Positions 26,609-36,900 of a stretch of 64,000 nucleotides of DNA are shown here, piece after piece. The translations under genes were made by a program, and so were the position numbers. Each line of letters begins with the position of its first letter. Position 1 is the first letter of the stretch. The notes beneath the pieces were generated by a model that was not told where the DNA came from, made no database searches, and saw only the letters and a program-made list of their open reading frames with translations. Where the stretch lies: NCBI RefSeq assembly GCF_023195755.1, contig NZ_CP096203.1, positions 248,001 to 312,000 on the forward strand, in the 5' to 3' direction. The DNA comes from Chryseobacterium nepalense. Lineage in GTDB: Bacteria > Bacteroidota > Bacteroidia > Flavobacteriales > Weeksellaceae.

Positions 26609-29181
26609 GGTTTCATTATTTTATTTAAAACGGCAGGCAGCTGCAAAAGATCGAAATCATTATCATATATTATATACTTGTTTTCCCACAGATCGGCATA
26701 TTTTTCCTTAAAATTTCTCAGGGTTTGATAATGCTTAAAACTTCCGACTCTCTGATAGGCAAATTTCATTATTTCTTCTGCAGTATTACCGGGTTCTTTA
26801 ATCCCGGCCATTGGGGTCATTCCCATATTAATGAATTTGAGGTTTTTGCTTTTAGCATATTCTATTAATTTCACAATCATGGTATCAGTAGAGCCATTGG
26901 GAGCATTTTCAGTTTTCCTGATCATATCATAACTACACTCATCCGGAGCGCAAAAAGGGATTATATTAAGAAAAGCAATACATTTTCCTTCCGGATTGGA
27001 TATCGTTATAAGGTCCTGGTTTTTTACGACTTCACGTTCAAACATTCCTTCAGCAAAAACAATTTCTTTTTTGTCGAATTCTTTCAGCCATTCGTTCGAA
27101 ACAGACTCCACCTGATCCAAAGTTTTTCCATCCTGTGGGGCGTATTTTATTTCTGTTGAATATCCGGATTTCTGAAGAGCATTAATTCCGTTTCTTACTG
27201 ACTTTCTTTCTTTACCTGTAAGATTGAAGTTTTCGGCATCCAGAATAGCATCCTGACCAATAAAAAGTTTCTGTTTTTGAAGCGGATTGAAATAAATCAG
27301 GCTGCTTTCGCCAACGCGATAATAAGAAGTTTTTAGGCTGTGATTTCTGCAGTAATTTTCAAATTCCAGAATACTGTTTGTTTTATTACCTTCTGCGCAT
27401 ACGGGATCTTCAAGCACTACCGCAAAACCATTGGCGATCCGGTAAGATAAAAAAGCTTCCCTGTTTTCGGAAAAGAAAAACTGCTTATCCCGGGTCAGTT
27501 TAAAATAATCTAGAGAAGAGGCTCCGTATTCTTTTACCAGGCTTTCTGCATCTATATGATTTTGTGAACTGTTCTGCTTTTTATAAGTATTGGTACGGTA
27601 AAACGAAAAGATAAAAACAAGCCATGAAATCACTCCCAGGATATAATTTAGTTGCTGAAAATCTTTAGCAAATCCTGTTTTGGGCACCAATCCGGAATCT
27701 TTAAAAAGAAGAAAAGTATGCAAAGTATAATACAGGGCTTGCTCCTTTGTAAAATCTATTCCGAAATGAGACTTACTGATAAAATAAAATGCAAGATAAT
27801 TAAATAGGAAGATTGCCGTGAAGATTCCTATAAACCACCCAAATCCTCGCTGAAGTGACACCCTGCTTGTTGTGAAAGCATATTCTTTACGGCTGTAAAA
27901 TAATAAACCAAGTGTAAACAGTGCAAATAATGCCTCTTCGTAGTCGAGGGCTTTCGCAATATTGAAAATAACTGATGTGATGGCCAGCCCTACCGCAAAA
28001 TACCATGCTCTTTTTGTTCCCTTAAAGAGATTGGCGGAAGTTACCAACAGCAGAACTCCCGCAATAAGGGTGAGCATTTTTGAAAGATGAATAAGATCTA
28101 AGGATAAATAATTTTTTACAAGATTCAGCCTGTTGGCCAAGGCCGGGGTAATAACCGAAAGAATATTGATCACACCAAGTAAAAAAATCATCATAACAGG
28201 CAGAAGGCGCGCAAACAATTTCCGGCCACCCCACAGAAATGCTAAAACTCCAAAAGCAAGTGGCAGCCAAAATTCAAAAAAACGATAAAGAAGAGTGATT
28301 CCCAATCCTTCAGAATGCTGATAGCCAAAAATAGAAAGAATATAAGTAAGGGAAAATTCCACAGCACCCAGGCCTCTTAAAAAAGGAGATATGATCATCA
28401 GCAATACAGAAATTACATAGGAAATTGCTGCTGCGGAAAAAGAATCTTTAACGCCAAAAGCGTACATTGCAATCAACAAATGAAAAACACCGCAAAATTC
28501 TATAATTACTGAAATCGCAACGGTGTACCAGAAGTTTTTCTTGTTGATCTCGCTGCTGAAAATTTCTTCGGAGGAACTGATCAATTTTGGAAATCTTTGT
28601 CCGATAAGACGATAGAAACTGTTTTTTCTCTTAAAAGAAATAAAGATTGCATACAATAAGGAAAGTGATGCAATTAACACAAAAATTCCAATCCAGCTGT
28701 TACCAAAATTTTTATGAATTGATAAAGCATAAAAAAGTAGGGGAATTCCTACAATAACAACGGTAAGAAGACCTACAAAACCATAAATGGCACTGGCCTG
28801 ATGCACTTTTGAAGATTTGTAGCCAAGAATTCTTATATTTCTTGGAAGATAAGCCAGAGAGCTCACTCCTCCGGCCGGTAGAAAAACACTTAAAAAATTA
28901 CGCTTCAGAAAAAGCGAAATGGCATCAGGAGTACTGATAGATAGGTCAACACTTTTAAAGCTGGTAACATACATTAAACCCTGGAGAAGAATATAGATAA
29001 GTGATAAAAAAATTCCGGTGACAATCCATGCAGGGTCTGATTCCTCGAGTTGAGGCCCGATAGAAGCAAGTTCATGCCTTTCACTTCTGAAGAAAACAAA
29101 TGCCAAAAGTAAAATGACAATGGCAAGAATTTCTTTCCAGCGGATTAGTTTGAAGACTCCTGATATTTTGGAACTTTTCAT
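26605..29181 (-). CDS. mprF: MprF-like bifunctional aminoacyl-phosphatidylglycerol flippase/synthase
   Basis: An 858-aa protein. The N-terminal two-thirds (about 1-510) hold many transmembrane segments of the flippase part, including FLSVFLPAGGVSSLAYLPRN and SPFLRGLGAVEFSLTYIL. The C-terminal cytoplasmic domain (about 545-855) is the DUF2156/GNAT-fold transferase, with NAPNGSTDTMIVKLIEYA and LKFINMGMTPMAG. MprF transfers lysine or alanine from aminoacyl-tRNA to phosphatidylglycerol and flips the product, lowering surface charge and cationic peptide sensitivity. The amino acid used cannot be told. A -7 box lies 26 bases upstream, and the VirJ-type hydrolase gene overlaps its stop. Confidence 0.85.
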   Translation of the reverse strand: MKSSKISGVFKLIRWKEILAIVILLLAFVFFRSERHELASIGPQLEESDPAWIVTGIFLSLIYILLQGLMYVTSFKSVDLSISTPDAISLFLKRNFLSVFLPAGGVSSLAYLPRNIRILGYKSSKVHQASAIYGFVGLLTVVIVGIPLLFYALSIHKNFGNSWIGIFVLIASLSLLYAIFISFKRKNSFYRLIGQRFPKLISSSEEIFSSEINKKNFWYTVAISVIIEFCGVFHLLIAMYAFGVKDSFSAAAISYVISVLLMIISPFLRGLGAVEFSLTYILSIFGYQHSEGLGITLLYRFFEFWLPLAFGVLAFLWGGRKLFARLLPVMMIFLLGVINILSVITPALANRLNLVKNYLSLDLIHLSKMLTLIAGVLLLVTSANLFKGTKRAWYFAVGLAITSVIFNIAKALDYEEALFALFTLGLLFYSRKEYAFTTSRVSLQRGFGWFIGIFTAIFLFNYLAFYFISKSHFGIDFTKEQALYYTLHTFLLFKDSGLVPKTGFAKDFQQLNYILGVISWLVFIFSFYRTNTYKKQNSSQNHIDAESLVKEYGASSLDYFKLTRDKQFFFSENREAFLSYRIANGFAVVLEDPVCAEGNKTNSILEFENYCRNHSLKTSYYRVGESSLIYFNPLQKQKLFIGQDAILDAENFNLTGKERKSVRNGINALQKSGYSTEIKYAPQDGKTLDQVESVSNEWLKEFDKKEIVFAEGMFEREVVKNQDLITISNPEGKCIAFLNIIPFCAPDECSYDMIRKTENAPNGSTDTMIVKLIEYAKSKNLKFINMGMTPMAGIKEPGNTAEEIMKFAYQRVGSFKHYQTLRNFKEKYADLWENKYIIYDNDFDLLQLPAVLNKIMKP

Positions 29182-29207
29182 ATCAGTTAATTTTGGATTT
29201 AGCTTCT

Positions 29208-29215
29208 CAAAAATA
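29208..29215 (-). promoter_or_regulatory. -7 promoter box of the mprF-virJ operon
   Basis: The minus strand reads TATTTTTG, matching TAnnTTTG, 26 bases before the mprF start. The -33 element is not clear. Confidence 0.45.
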
Positions 29216-29497
29216 CTAAAATTCCGTGTTGAAACAGCTGTTAATAATCTGATATTTAAAAAATCTAATCCGACTTTTGTTAAAATTTATTAATTAATGA
29301 AAAGCTTTTAGAAGTGGTTTTTAGATATATAAAACGAATATTATTTAAATAATTTATATTGTTTTGAGGTATTAAGTGATTTTTTAATGATTTTAATGAT
29401 TTTCATAATAAGCAGTTTTTTGAACTTTATTTTTTTCATCATAAGCATTTGTGTAATTTTATTCTCTGGAAACAGAATTTATATTAATATCAATACA
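29216..29497. other. AT-rich divergent intergenic gap
   Basis: Between mprF and gnd. It contains an in-frame upstream ATG for gnd (29387) that would add a run of hydrophobic residues; I treat this as untranslated. No exact TAnnTTTG box for gnd was found. No other feature seen. Confidence 0.4.
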
Positions 29498-30916
29498 ATG
29501 AAAGGATATAATTATGGGATGGTTGGTCTCGGAGTGATGGGAAGAAATCTTCTCTACAACATTGCTGACAACGGATTCTCAGTAGCAGGTTTTGACCTCG
29601 ATGAGGAGAAAGTAAAACAGCTGCACAGCGACGCAACTTCGGAAATGCAAATCAAAGGAACAGGCTCTCTGGAAGAATTTGTAGCTACATTGGAAACTCC
29701 AAGAAAAATCATTCTTATGGTTCCTGCAGGAAAACCGGTGGATGCCGTTCTGGACAATATTTCACCATTACTCAGCAAAGGTGATATTGTAATTGATGCC
29801 GGGAATTCTTATTTTAAAGATACCGACAGACGTATTTCCGGGATGTCTTCCAAAGGTCTCCATTTTATGGGAATCGGCGTTTCAGGTGGTGAAAAAGGGG
29901 CCAGAACGGGACCGAGTATTATGCCCGGCGGAGATGCTGAAGCATTCGCCCTTCTTCAGCCTATGCTTGAAGCTATTGCTGCCAAAGTTGACGGAGAAGC
30001 TTGTACGGCGTATATGGGAAAAGGTTCTGCCGGAAACTATGTGAAAATGGTGCATAACGGTATCGAATATGCCATTATGCAGCTCATCAGTGAAGCGTAC
30101 GATCTTCTAAAAAGAGGAGCAAACCTTTCCAATAATGAATTGTATGAAGTATTCAGAGATTGGAATAATGGTGAAATGAATTCATTTCTCATCGAAATCA
30201 CCAGAGATATTTTTAAACAGAAAGACGAATTTACCGATCATGATCTTCTTGATCAGATCCTGGATAAAGCCGGCGCAAAAGGAACGGGAAAATGGACCTC
30301 GGAACAGGCCATGGAAATAGGCGTTTCTATCCCGACTATTGATATTGCGGTAACATCAAGAATTTTATCCGCCTATAAAGATGAAAGAATTCAGGCTTCA
30401 GAGCTGTATGCCGAAAAAGAAATTAACACTCCTGAAGATAAAGAACTTTTCATCCGTGAAGTTGGAGAGGCACTTTACCTTTCCACTCTTATCAGCTATG
30501 CGCAGGGATTAGCTTTACTCATCAAAGCCTCTGAAGAGTATGAATTCGGAATTCCTTTAAAAGATGTTGTGAAAATCTGGAGAGGCGGTTGCATCATCCG
30601 GTCGCTGCTTCTTGAGAAATTCTATTCCGCTTATACGGAAAATCCTCAATTAACGAATATTTTACTGGATAATGAGATTTCAGAATTGGTGAAATCCAAA
30701 ATAAAGTCCCTTCGCAAGACTGCTGCATTTGCGGTTTCAAACGGAATTTCAAGTCTTGGCATTCAGACAGCTCTGGGATATTTTGATGCGTATACCACAA
30801 AATCATTGCCGGTAAATCTTATCCAGGCACAAAGGGATTACTTCGGCGCGCACACTTACCAAAGAATTGACAGAGAAGGGATCTTTCACACAATCTGGAA
30901 CAGTACAAATCAATAA
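29498..30916 (+). CDS. gnd: 6-phosphogluconate dehydrogenase, decarboxylating
   Basis: About 472 aa, the usual length. The N-terminal NADP-binding motif is MVGLGVMGRNLLYNIADNGF, the substrate region MGIGVSGGEKGARTGPSIMP and the catalytic helix GNYVKMVHNGIEYAIMQLI. It converts 6-phosphogluconate to ribulose 5-phosphate, CO2 and NADPH in the cytoplasm. I start it at 29498 because the longer ORF (29387) would add 37 mostly hydrophobic residues, foreign to this enzyme. It is followed after 12 bases by zwf and then pgl, the full oxidative pentose phosphate branch in one operon. Confidence 0.97.
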   Translation: MKGYNYGMVGLGVMGRNLLYNIADNGFSVAGFDLDEEKVKQLHSDATSEMQIKGTGSLEEFVATLETPRKIILMVPAGKPVDAVLDNISPLLSKGDIVIDAGNSYFKDTDRRISGMSSKGLHFMGIGVSGGEKGARTGPSIMPGGDAEAFALLQPMLEAIAAKVDGEACTAYMGKGSAGNYVKMVHNGIEYAIMQLISEAYDLLKRGANLSNNELYEVFRDWNNGEMNSFLIEITRDIFKQKDEFTDHDLLDQILDKAGAKGTGKWTSEQAMEIGVSIPTIDIAVTSRILSAYKDERIQASELYAEKEINTPEDKELFIREVGEALYLSTLISYAQGLALLIKASEEYEFGIPLKDVVKIWRGGCIIRSLLLEKFYSAYTENPQLTNILLDNEISELVKSKIKSLRKTAAFAVSNGISSLGIQTALGYFDAYTTKSLPVNLIQAQRDYFGAHTYQRIDREGIFHTIWNSTNQ

Positions 30917-30928
30917 AATTTCGGGAAA

Positions 30929-32410
30929 ATGAATGAAAATAAAAGCCTGAGGCCGACTACTGTTATCATCTTTGGTGCTACGGGTGATCTTGCAAAAAGA
31001 AAATTATTTCCGGCATTTTATAATTTATATATTGACGGAAGAATGCCTAAAGGATTCAATATACTTGCTTTGGGCAGGGCAGAAAATACCGATGAAGATT
31101 TTAAAAATTATGTAAAAGAAAATCTTGAGAATTTCTCAAGGAAAAAACTGACTCAGGAAGACTGGGCAGGATTTCAGGCGCATATTACCTATTTCAGACA
31201 TCAGCTTGACCAGGAAGATTCTTATGCAGATTTACAAAAGAAGTTAATAAACTTCGACACGATCTACGGAACCAGGGCCAATCGGTTATTCTATTTGTCC
31301 ATCGGACCAAATTTTATCTCCACCATTTCCAATCACATTAAAAAAAGTGAGCTTGCTTCCGATCCTAAAAAAGACAGGATTATTATCGAAAAACCTTTCG
31401 GACACGATAAACAATCGGCCATTGAGCTGAATAATCTTCTCTCCGAAGCTTTTGAAGAAGAGCAGATTTATAGAATTGATCATTATCTGGGTAAAGAAAC
31501 CGTACAGAATATTCTGGCTTTCAGATTCGGAAATTCTATTTTTGAACCTTTATGGGATCACAAACATATAGAATCGATACAGATTACCGTAGCAGAAGAA
31601 GTAGGCGTAGAGACAAGAGGAAGCTTCTACGAACAGACCGGGGCACTCCGTGATATGATCCAGAATCATTTGCTGCAGATTCTTTGCATGGTGGCCATGG
31701 AACCGCCTGCAACACTGGAATCAGGAGAAATAAGAGACCGTAAAGTTGACGTCCTGAAGTCAATCCGAAGAATTCCCGCCGATAAGGTGGATCATTACGC
31801 TGTGAGAGGTCAATATGGAAGAAATAAAATCAACGGTTTTGAAGCCAAAGGCTATCGCCAGGAAAACGGAATTGCACCGGATTCCAACACAGAGACTTTT
31901 GCAGCGGTAAAATTCTATCTTGATAATGAACGTTGGCAGGGTGTTCCTTTTTATGTGCGTACTGGTAAAAAAATGAAAGAAAAGCATTCTTATATTACCA
32001 TTCAGTTTAAACCGCTTCCGAATTCCACTTTTTCAGATACGCAACATCATCTTGCGGCTAACAGGTTGGTTATCAATATTCAGCCATTGATGGATATCAG
32101 GCTGCAGTTCATGGCCAAAAAGCCAGGACTTACCCTGTCGCTTGAACCGGTAGAAATGATATTCGATTATTTCGTGTGTCAGGAAGATACTCCGGAAGCA
32201 TATGAAACATTACTGCTTGATGCATTGTTGGGAGACCTTACTTTATTCATGCGTTCCGATCAGGTGGAAGAAGCATGGGATGTTGTGAAAACAATTCAGG
32301 AAGCCTGGGAAAACAGTAAAGACGCTTCTTTTCCGAATTATAAAGCCGGAAGCTGGGGTCCTGATGAAAGCTTCACGCTGGTAGAAAGACAGGGAGACAA
32401 GTGGTGGTAA
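30929..32410 (+). CDS. zwf: Glucose-6-phosphate 1-dehydrogenase
   Basis: 493 aa, normal length. The coenzyme motif is IFGATGDLAKRKLFPAF near the N-terminus; the active-site signature is RIDHYLGKETVQNILAFRF (around residues 187-205), with IIEKPFG ahead of it. It oxidises glucose 6-phosphate to 6-phosphogluconolactone and makes NADPH. It is the second gene of gnd-zwf-pgl, 12 bases after gnd and 16 before pgl. Confidence 0.97.
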   Translation: MNENKSLRPTTVIIFGATGDLAKRKLFPAFYNLYIDGRMPKGFNILALGRAENTDEDFKNYVKENLENFSRKKLTQEDWAGFQAHITYFRHQLDQEDSYADLQKKLINFDTIYGTRANRLFYLSIGPNFISTISNHIKKSELASDPKKDRIIIEKPFGHDKQSAIELNNLLSEAFEEEQIYRIDHYLGKETVQNILAFRFGNSIFEPLWDHKHIESIQITVAEEVGVETRGSFYEQTGALRDMIQNHLLQILCMVAMEPPATLESGEIRDRKVDVLKSIRRIPADKVDHYAVRGQYGRNKINGFEAKGYRQENGIAPDSNTETFAAVKFYLDNERWQGVPFYVRTGKKMKEKHSYITIQFKPLPNSTFSDTQHHLAANRLVINIQPLMDIRLQFMAKKPGLTLSLEPVEMIFDYFVCQEDTPEAYETLLLDALLGDLTLFMRSDQVEEAWDVVKTIQEAWENSKDASFPNYKAGSWGPDESFTLVERQGDKWW

Positions 32411-32426
32411 CTTTAAATAAAGAAAA

Positions 32427-33140
32427 ATGAATATCAGAATATTTGATGATTTAGATACATTGTATACGGAAGCAGCCGATATTTTTAAGGATCTTTCCGA
32501 AAAATCAATACACGAAAAAGGACGTTTTACCGTTGCTTTAAGCGGTGGCTCTTCACCAAAAGCCATATTCAAATTGCTCGCAACACAGCAATATGCAGAA
32601 AAGATTGACTGGAGTAAAATCTATTTTTTCTGGGTTGATGAAAGATGGGTTCCTTTACATGATGATAAAAGTAATGCAAGAATGACCTTTGAAACGCTGC
32701 TGGATAAGGTTCCGGTTCCTGAAGATCATATTTTTCCGATGTATAAAGATCACATCCTTCCTGAAGAATATGCTCAGGAATATGAATCCTACATCCGAAA
32801 TATACTCGGAAATGAGGGCGTTTTCGATTTTATCCTTCTTGGAATGGGGGATGATGGTCACACCGCGTCGCTGTTTCCGGGAGAAGAAATTCTTAATGAA
32901 AAAGAAAAATGGGTTTCTGCATATTATTTAAAACCACAGGAAATGTATAGAATTACCCTGACTGCACCTATCATCAACAAGGCGGAAAATATACTGGCCG
33001 TTGCATTCGGTGAATCTAAAAAACATGCATTGAACGAAATCCTGAACGGAGAATATAACCCGGAATTATATCCTATGCAGCTTATTGAAAAAAACGAAAA
33101 TTTTATGTTCTTTACAGATCATAACGCAATGGGAAAATAG
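32427..33140 (+). CDS. pgl: 6-phosphogluconolactonase
   Basis: 237 aa with the SugI/NagB-like fold. Diagnostic stretches are FTVALSGGSSPKAIFKLL, IYFFWVDERWVPLHDDKSNA and LLGMGDDGHTASLFPG. It hydrolyses the lactone made by the zwf product, completing the set with gnd. It is the last gene of the operon and is followed by a strong terminator. Confidence 0.95.
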   Translation: MNIRIFDDLDTLYTEAADIFKDLSEKSIHEKGRFTVALSGGSSPKAIFKLLATQQYAEKIDWSKIYFFWVDERWVPLHDDKSNARMTFETLLDKVPVPEDHIFPMYKDHILPEEYAQEYESYIRNILGNEGVFDFILLGMGDDGHTASLFPGEEILNEKEKWVSAYYLKPQEMYRITLTAPIINKAENILAVAFGESKKHALNEILNGEYNPELYPMQLIEKNENFMFFTDHNAMGK

Positions 33141-33163
33141 AAATCGTAAAATATATCATTTGG

Positions 33164-33192
33164 TCCTGCAGAATAATCTGCAGGATTTTTTT
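33164..33192 (+). terminator. Intrinsic terminator after pgl
   Basis: TCCTGCAGA (33164-33172), loop ATAA, TCTGCAGGA (33177-33185), then seven T residues. It closes the gnd-zwf-pgl operon and insulates the following gene cluster. Confidence 0.9.
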
Positions 33193-33244
33193 ATTATAAG
33201 TATATTATAAATTGATTAATTATTAAGATAATACAGATTTCATA

Positions 33245-33274
33245 TTGTCTGATTTAAAAAAATGCATAGTTTTG
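33245..33274 (+). promoter_or_regulatory. Promoter of the DUF6603 gene cluster
   Basis: TTG (33245-33247), 19-base spacer, TAGTTTTG (33267-33274): a full match to the flavobacterial TTG-N17-23-TAnnTTTG consensus. Transcription would start near 33280, giving a leader of about 190 bases before the first large-cluster gene. Confidence 0.7.
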
Positions 33275-33298
33275 TATGAAAACTAGAAAATAACCTTT

Positions 33299-33343
33299 AT
33301 GAAACACTCAATTTCGATGCATATTCGTGCAGCAATTCATTAA
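33299..33343 (+). CDS. Possible leader peptide (14 codons)
   Basis: An ATG about 20 bases after the predicted transcription start opens a 14-codon frame reading MKHSISMHIRAAIH and a TAA stop. It is rich in His (3) and Met (2). The remaining leader (33344-33469) is AT-rich with no strong hairpin that I can see. It could be a regulatory upstream ORF or chance. Confidence 0.25.
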   Translation: MKHSISMHIRAAIH

Positions 33344-33469
33344 AGCTTTAATTAACCGGCAATTCTATCATGTCCTTATTTTGATGTGATAAAAGTTCTG
33401 TTATACGCTTACAATTAAGAAATAATCTTTTAAAATATTCAAATAATTAATAACTAAAAAAAACGAAAC

Positions 33470-33934
33470 ATGGCAGACGAATCAAAAAGTATATTCATAG
33501 CACATGCTAACATCACTTTATGGGGTGGTACGCTGGAAGGAATCATTGACAATTCACAAAAGTTTTACAGCCTGAAAACCTTGAAACCAATAGAATTGAA
33601 AAAAGTACAGGTTGGAGAAACAAAGATCGGAGACGAAGTTGCAAAAGCACAACTGGGGCTGGAAGATTTAACAGTTGATTTCATGGTAGAATACCAGGGA
33701 GATTCTGCAGCACAAGGAAGTCCGAAAAAAAATGACAATTATACAAAAATGGTTTTTGCAGTTACATCAAAGGAAAAAACTGAGCAAGCATTAAAAAAAG
33801 GAGGTCTTTTAGGAAATGACTTTACAATCAATTCGGTTAAAGTAGGATACCTGAGCTATGGTTCGGAACAAGAAAAACAAAAGGAAGAATTTGTCACCTG
33901 GATGAACGACAATGTAAAAAAGCTGGAAAAATAA
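33470..33934 (+). CDS. Hypothetical protein, first gene of the DUF6603 cluster
   Basis: A 154-aa soluble, Lys-rich protein with no signal peptide. The body alternates short strands and turns (FIAHANITLWGGTLEGII, DLTVDFMVEYQGDS, DFTINSVKVGYLSYGS) and ends in a charged helix. It is not recognisable as a Hcp/tube, sheath or Gvp-type protein. It is separated by 60 bases from the 1661-aa gene and shares its promoter, so it probably belongs to the same system and, as the leading gene, may be made in larger amount. Confidence 0.6.
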   Translation: MADESKSIFIAHANITLWGGTLEGIIDNSQKFYSLKTLKPIELKKVQVGETKIGDEVAKAQLGLEDLTVDFMVEYQGDSAAQGSPKKNDNYTKMVFAVTSKEKTEQALKKGGLLGNDFTINSVKVGYLSYGSEQEKQKEEFVTWMNDNVKKLEK

Positions 33935-33994
33935 TATTCTAATTTACAAAATCGAACTTTTATAACATTGGGAAGCCATTGATGCATTTGCAGA

Positions 33995-36900
33995 ATGGCT
34001 TCTTATTCTTACCGTTACACTATGCATTTTCAACTGCCTGTAAAAATACAAGCTTTACTTCTTGAGGCTCCGGAACAAATGATCGGTCAGGATATTGTTT
34101 TTGAAAATATACCCTGGTTCAATCAGCAGGAAGAAACATTCATCAATTCGCTTACGCCGTTTGTTTCGCAATCGGTGATTCCCCGGCCGTTCTCCAATGA
34201 TAATCTTATTACTTTAGGAAAAGGGATGCACCTTCACTGGTCGCTGCCGTCTCTGCTGAAAACATTCGATGAATACGGAACTCTTCCCGAAGTGCCCAAC
34301 CGGTGGCTGGTTATAAAACACGATCAAAACGGTAAAAAAGAAGAGTGGATTGTAGAAAGCGATTATATCTGGGATATCAATACAGATGGATTTTCCAGCG
34401 CTGAACTTTGCTCTTATCCGATCATAAAAAAAGGACAAAATTCCGGGATAAAAGAAGGTTTTGAATTTCGGTATGTAGGAAGGAAATATCTTAAAGACGG
34501 ATATAAAGAAAGTCAAAAATCAGATTATCTTGAAGGGCTCACCGCCCTGGGTTGGGGAAGTCTTTCATTTGACAGCCATTACGCAAATTGCAGAAGTATT
34601 TTCGGTTTTTATGATGATGATTTTAATGGTGAAATTGATTCAACATATACCATCATAGGCTATTACAGCGAAAATAAAAAAGAACAGGATTATTTTAAAA
34701 AACTGCTTGAGGTAAACAGGATTAAGCTCAAAAAAAGAATAGAGTCTCTTGATCTCCGGAAGATGGCGGATGATGAGCTTTTCAGAATGGGAATTCAGGC
34801 TGAAAGGTCAGAAGGCAATTTTTCTGCAGAACAGCTGGAGGTCATGAGAAATTTACATATTGATTATCTATCCGAAGAAATCAATAAAGCTGTGATATTT
34901 GATCCGGATCATGCATTCCGGTATTTCGTCAACAGAAACTCTTTCAAAGCAGATGATTACGCACTCCATCTTTCGGAATCTTCCGTGAATATTAACGAAT
35001 GGAAGATCAATTCTTTTAATATAAGTGACATTTCAGGAGATATAAAAACAATTTGTTTTGGGGTTTTTGAATATAAAAAATCGGCCGTTAAAGAATACGA
35101 AGACCGTTCGGAAAGTCTTAATATTTCCATTGCAAATACATTACCGGAAGCACTTACAGCCATCCTTTTGAAAGATCATGATGAAGTGGAAAAACTGGTG
35201 AAGGAAGAGCAGCTGGAAGCCATCCTCAACTGGGGCGAACTGAATGATAAAAACCTCGACTGGGTAAGCAGGCTGCGTCACAAAAGACATGAAAATCAGT
35301 TTAAAACAAACGGAAATATAAGAAAATGGGAAATTGTTCCCTCCCGAAAACCAGATGAAAACGAAGAATCTGCAGTTCCTGAAATTCCGGTACGTATTGA
35401 AGAAAGGCTGGACAGTCTAAATGCAAAACAGGCTCAGCTTGATTCTGAAAAATACAGGTTATATCGCGACCTGGAAAATCTTTATATGGACTGGCATACT
35501 TATCTGATGAGTCTTTTCGTGTATAAGAATGAAGATATTTCCAACAGCAATATCCGCGTGATCATGGAGAAAAAACTGCTGCCGGTTATTCTCAATACGG
35601 AACGTAAAATAAAAATGCTTCGTGCTAAAATTTATAATCAGAAAAAATACATTTCAGATCTGCTGGGTGATCAGTTTATACTGGAACGTAAAGATGATTT
35701 TTATTTTCATGAGCCTGTTCCGCCTACAGTTATTGTTTACGATAAGAAGAGTTCCGGACAGGAAAAAAAGAACATTGATTTTCTGAGAAATTCTTATGAA
35801 GAACCGGTTAAAGAAATTTTGATTTCTGATATCATTTTTGATGAAAGCGGCATGCCGGTTTTCAGGCAGGAAGATCATCAACTTTTTAAAAAGTATACCC
35901 TTGTAAACTCATGGAATACCTATAAAATTGATTGGGAAGCTTTTTTTATGGCTCACAAAACCCCAAAACCAGAAACAGGATTCAGCCAGGATTTTTTAAC
36001 GGCAGGCTATATTTTGGATGATCAGAATGCCGATCTTATTAAGAAATATGACCTTCAGAATCTTATTTACTCTCAAAATCCGGATTTATATTATGGATCT
36101 TCATTTGTAAATGATTCGGTAAAAGGATTTGTTGAAAGCAAACTCAATGCTTTTCTAAACAGCCAGGACGTTGAAAATGTCCAGATTACGGAAGGGAGTC
36201 CGGATAAAGTAAAATCCGTTAACAGGCAATATATCCGGAATATAAAAGAAAGCCTTAATTCCATTGATTTACTGGAAATAAGCCTTAGTGATTTTAATAC
36301 TATTTTTACCCAGCGGACAAGTGCATTAAGCATGATGCCACTCATTCCCAATGGTTTCAGAGATCATCGCGAATTAGCAGGAACCATCACAGGACTGATT
36401 AAAAAATATGAGTCGAGGCTTAATCTTCTGACTCCCAATTCCAATGCTGCTTTCAATCCATTCAGAAATGGAGCATTTAAAGTCAACAGAATACGGTTGG
36501 TAGATACTTTTGGCAGAAGTAAAATGATGACCGTAAATGAGGTTACAACAGGATACCATCAACAGATTCCAGCCAAAAAAAACTGGATTTCCTTACCTCC
36601 GAGGTTGGCGCAGCCTGTATCGGTTTCCGGAAAATGGAAAAAACTTCAGGATACCAATTCTCCGGTACTCGGCTGGTTTGTTCTCAATACAATCAACACC
36701 AGACTTGAAATATTCAACGAAAAAGGTGATCACCTGGGTACTTTTACGGATAAAGGAAAATGGGAGTTTTCTCCTTTTGATCATGCTTTTGGTGAAGGAT
36801 TTTCGGAAGAGGATCAGAATAACGATCTGAATCTGGTTTTAAGCTGGCTTAATGTACAAAGCAAAAAAGAGAATTTTATTGAAAATTTTATTGAAGAAAC

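Noticed and set aside
29387..29497. Hydrophobic N-terminal extension of 6-phosphogluconate dehydrogenase
   Set aside because: The enzyme is cytoplasmic with a well-known N-terminus at the GLGVMG motif. The extension is AT-rich intergenic sequence that happens to stay open.
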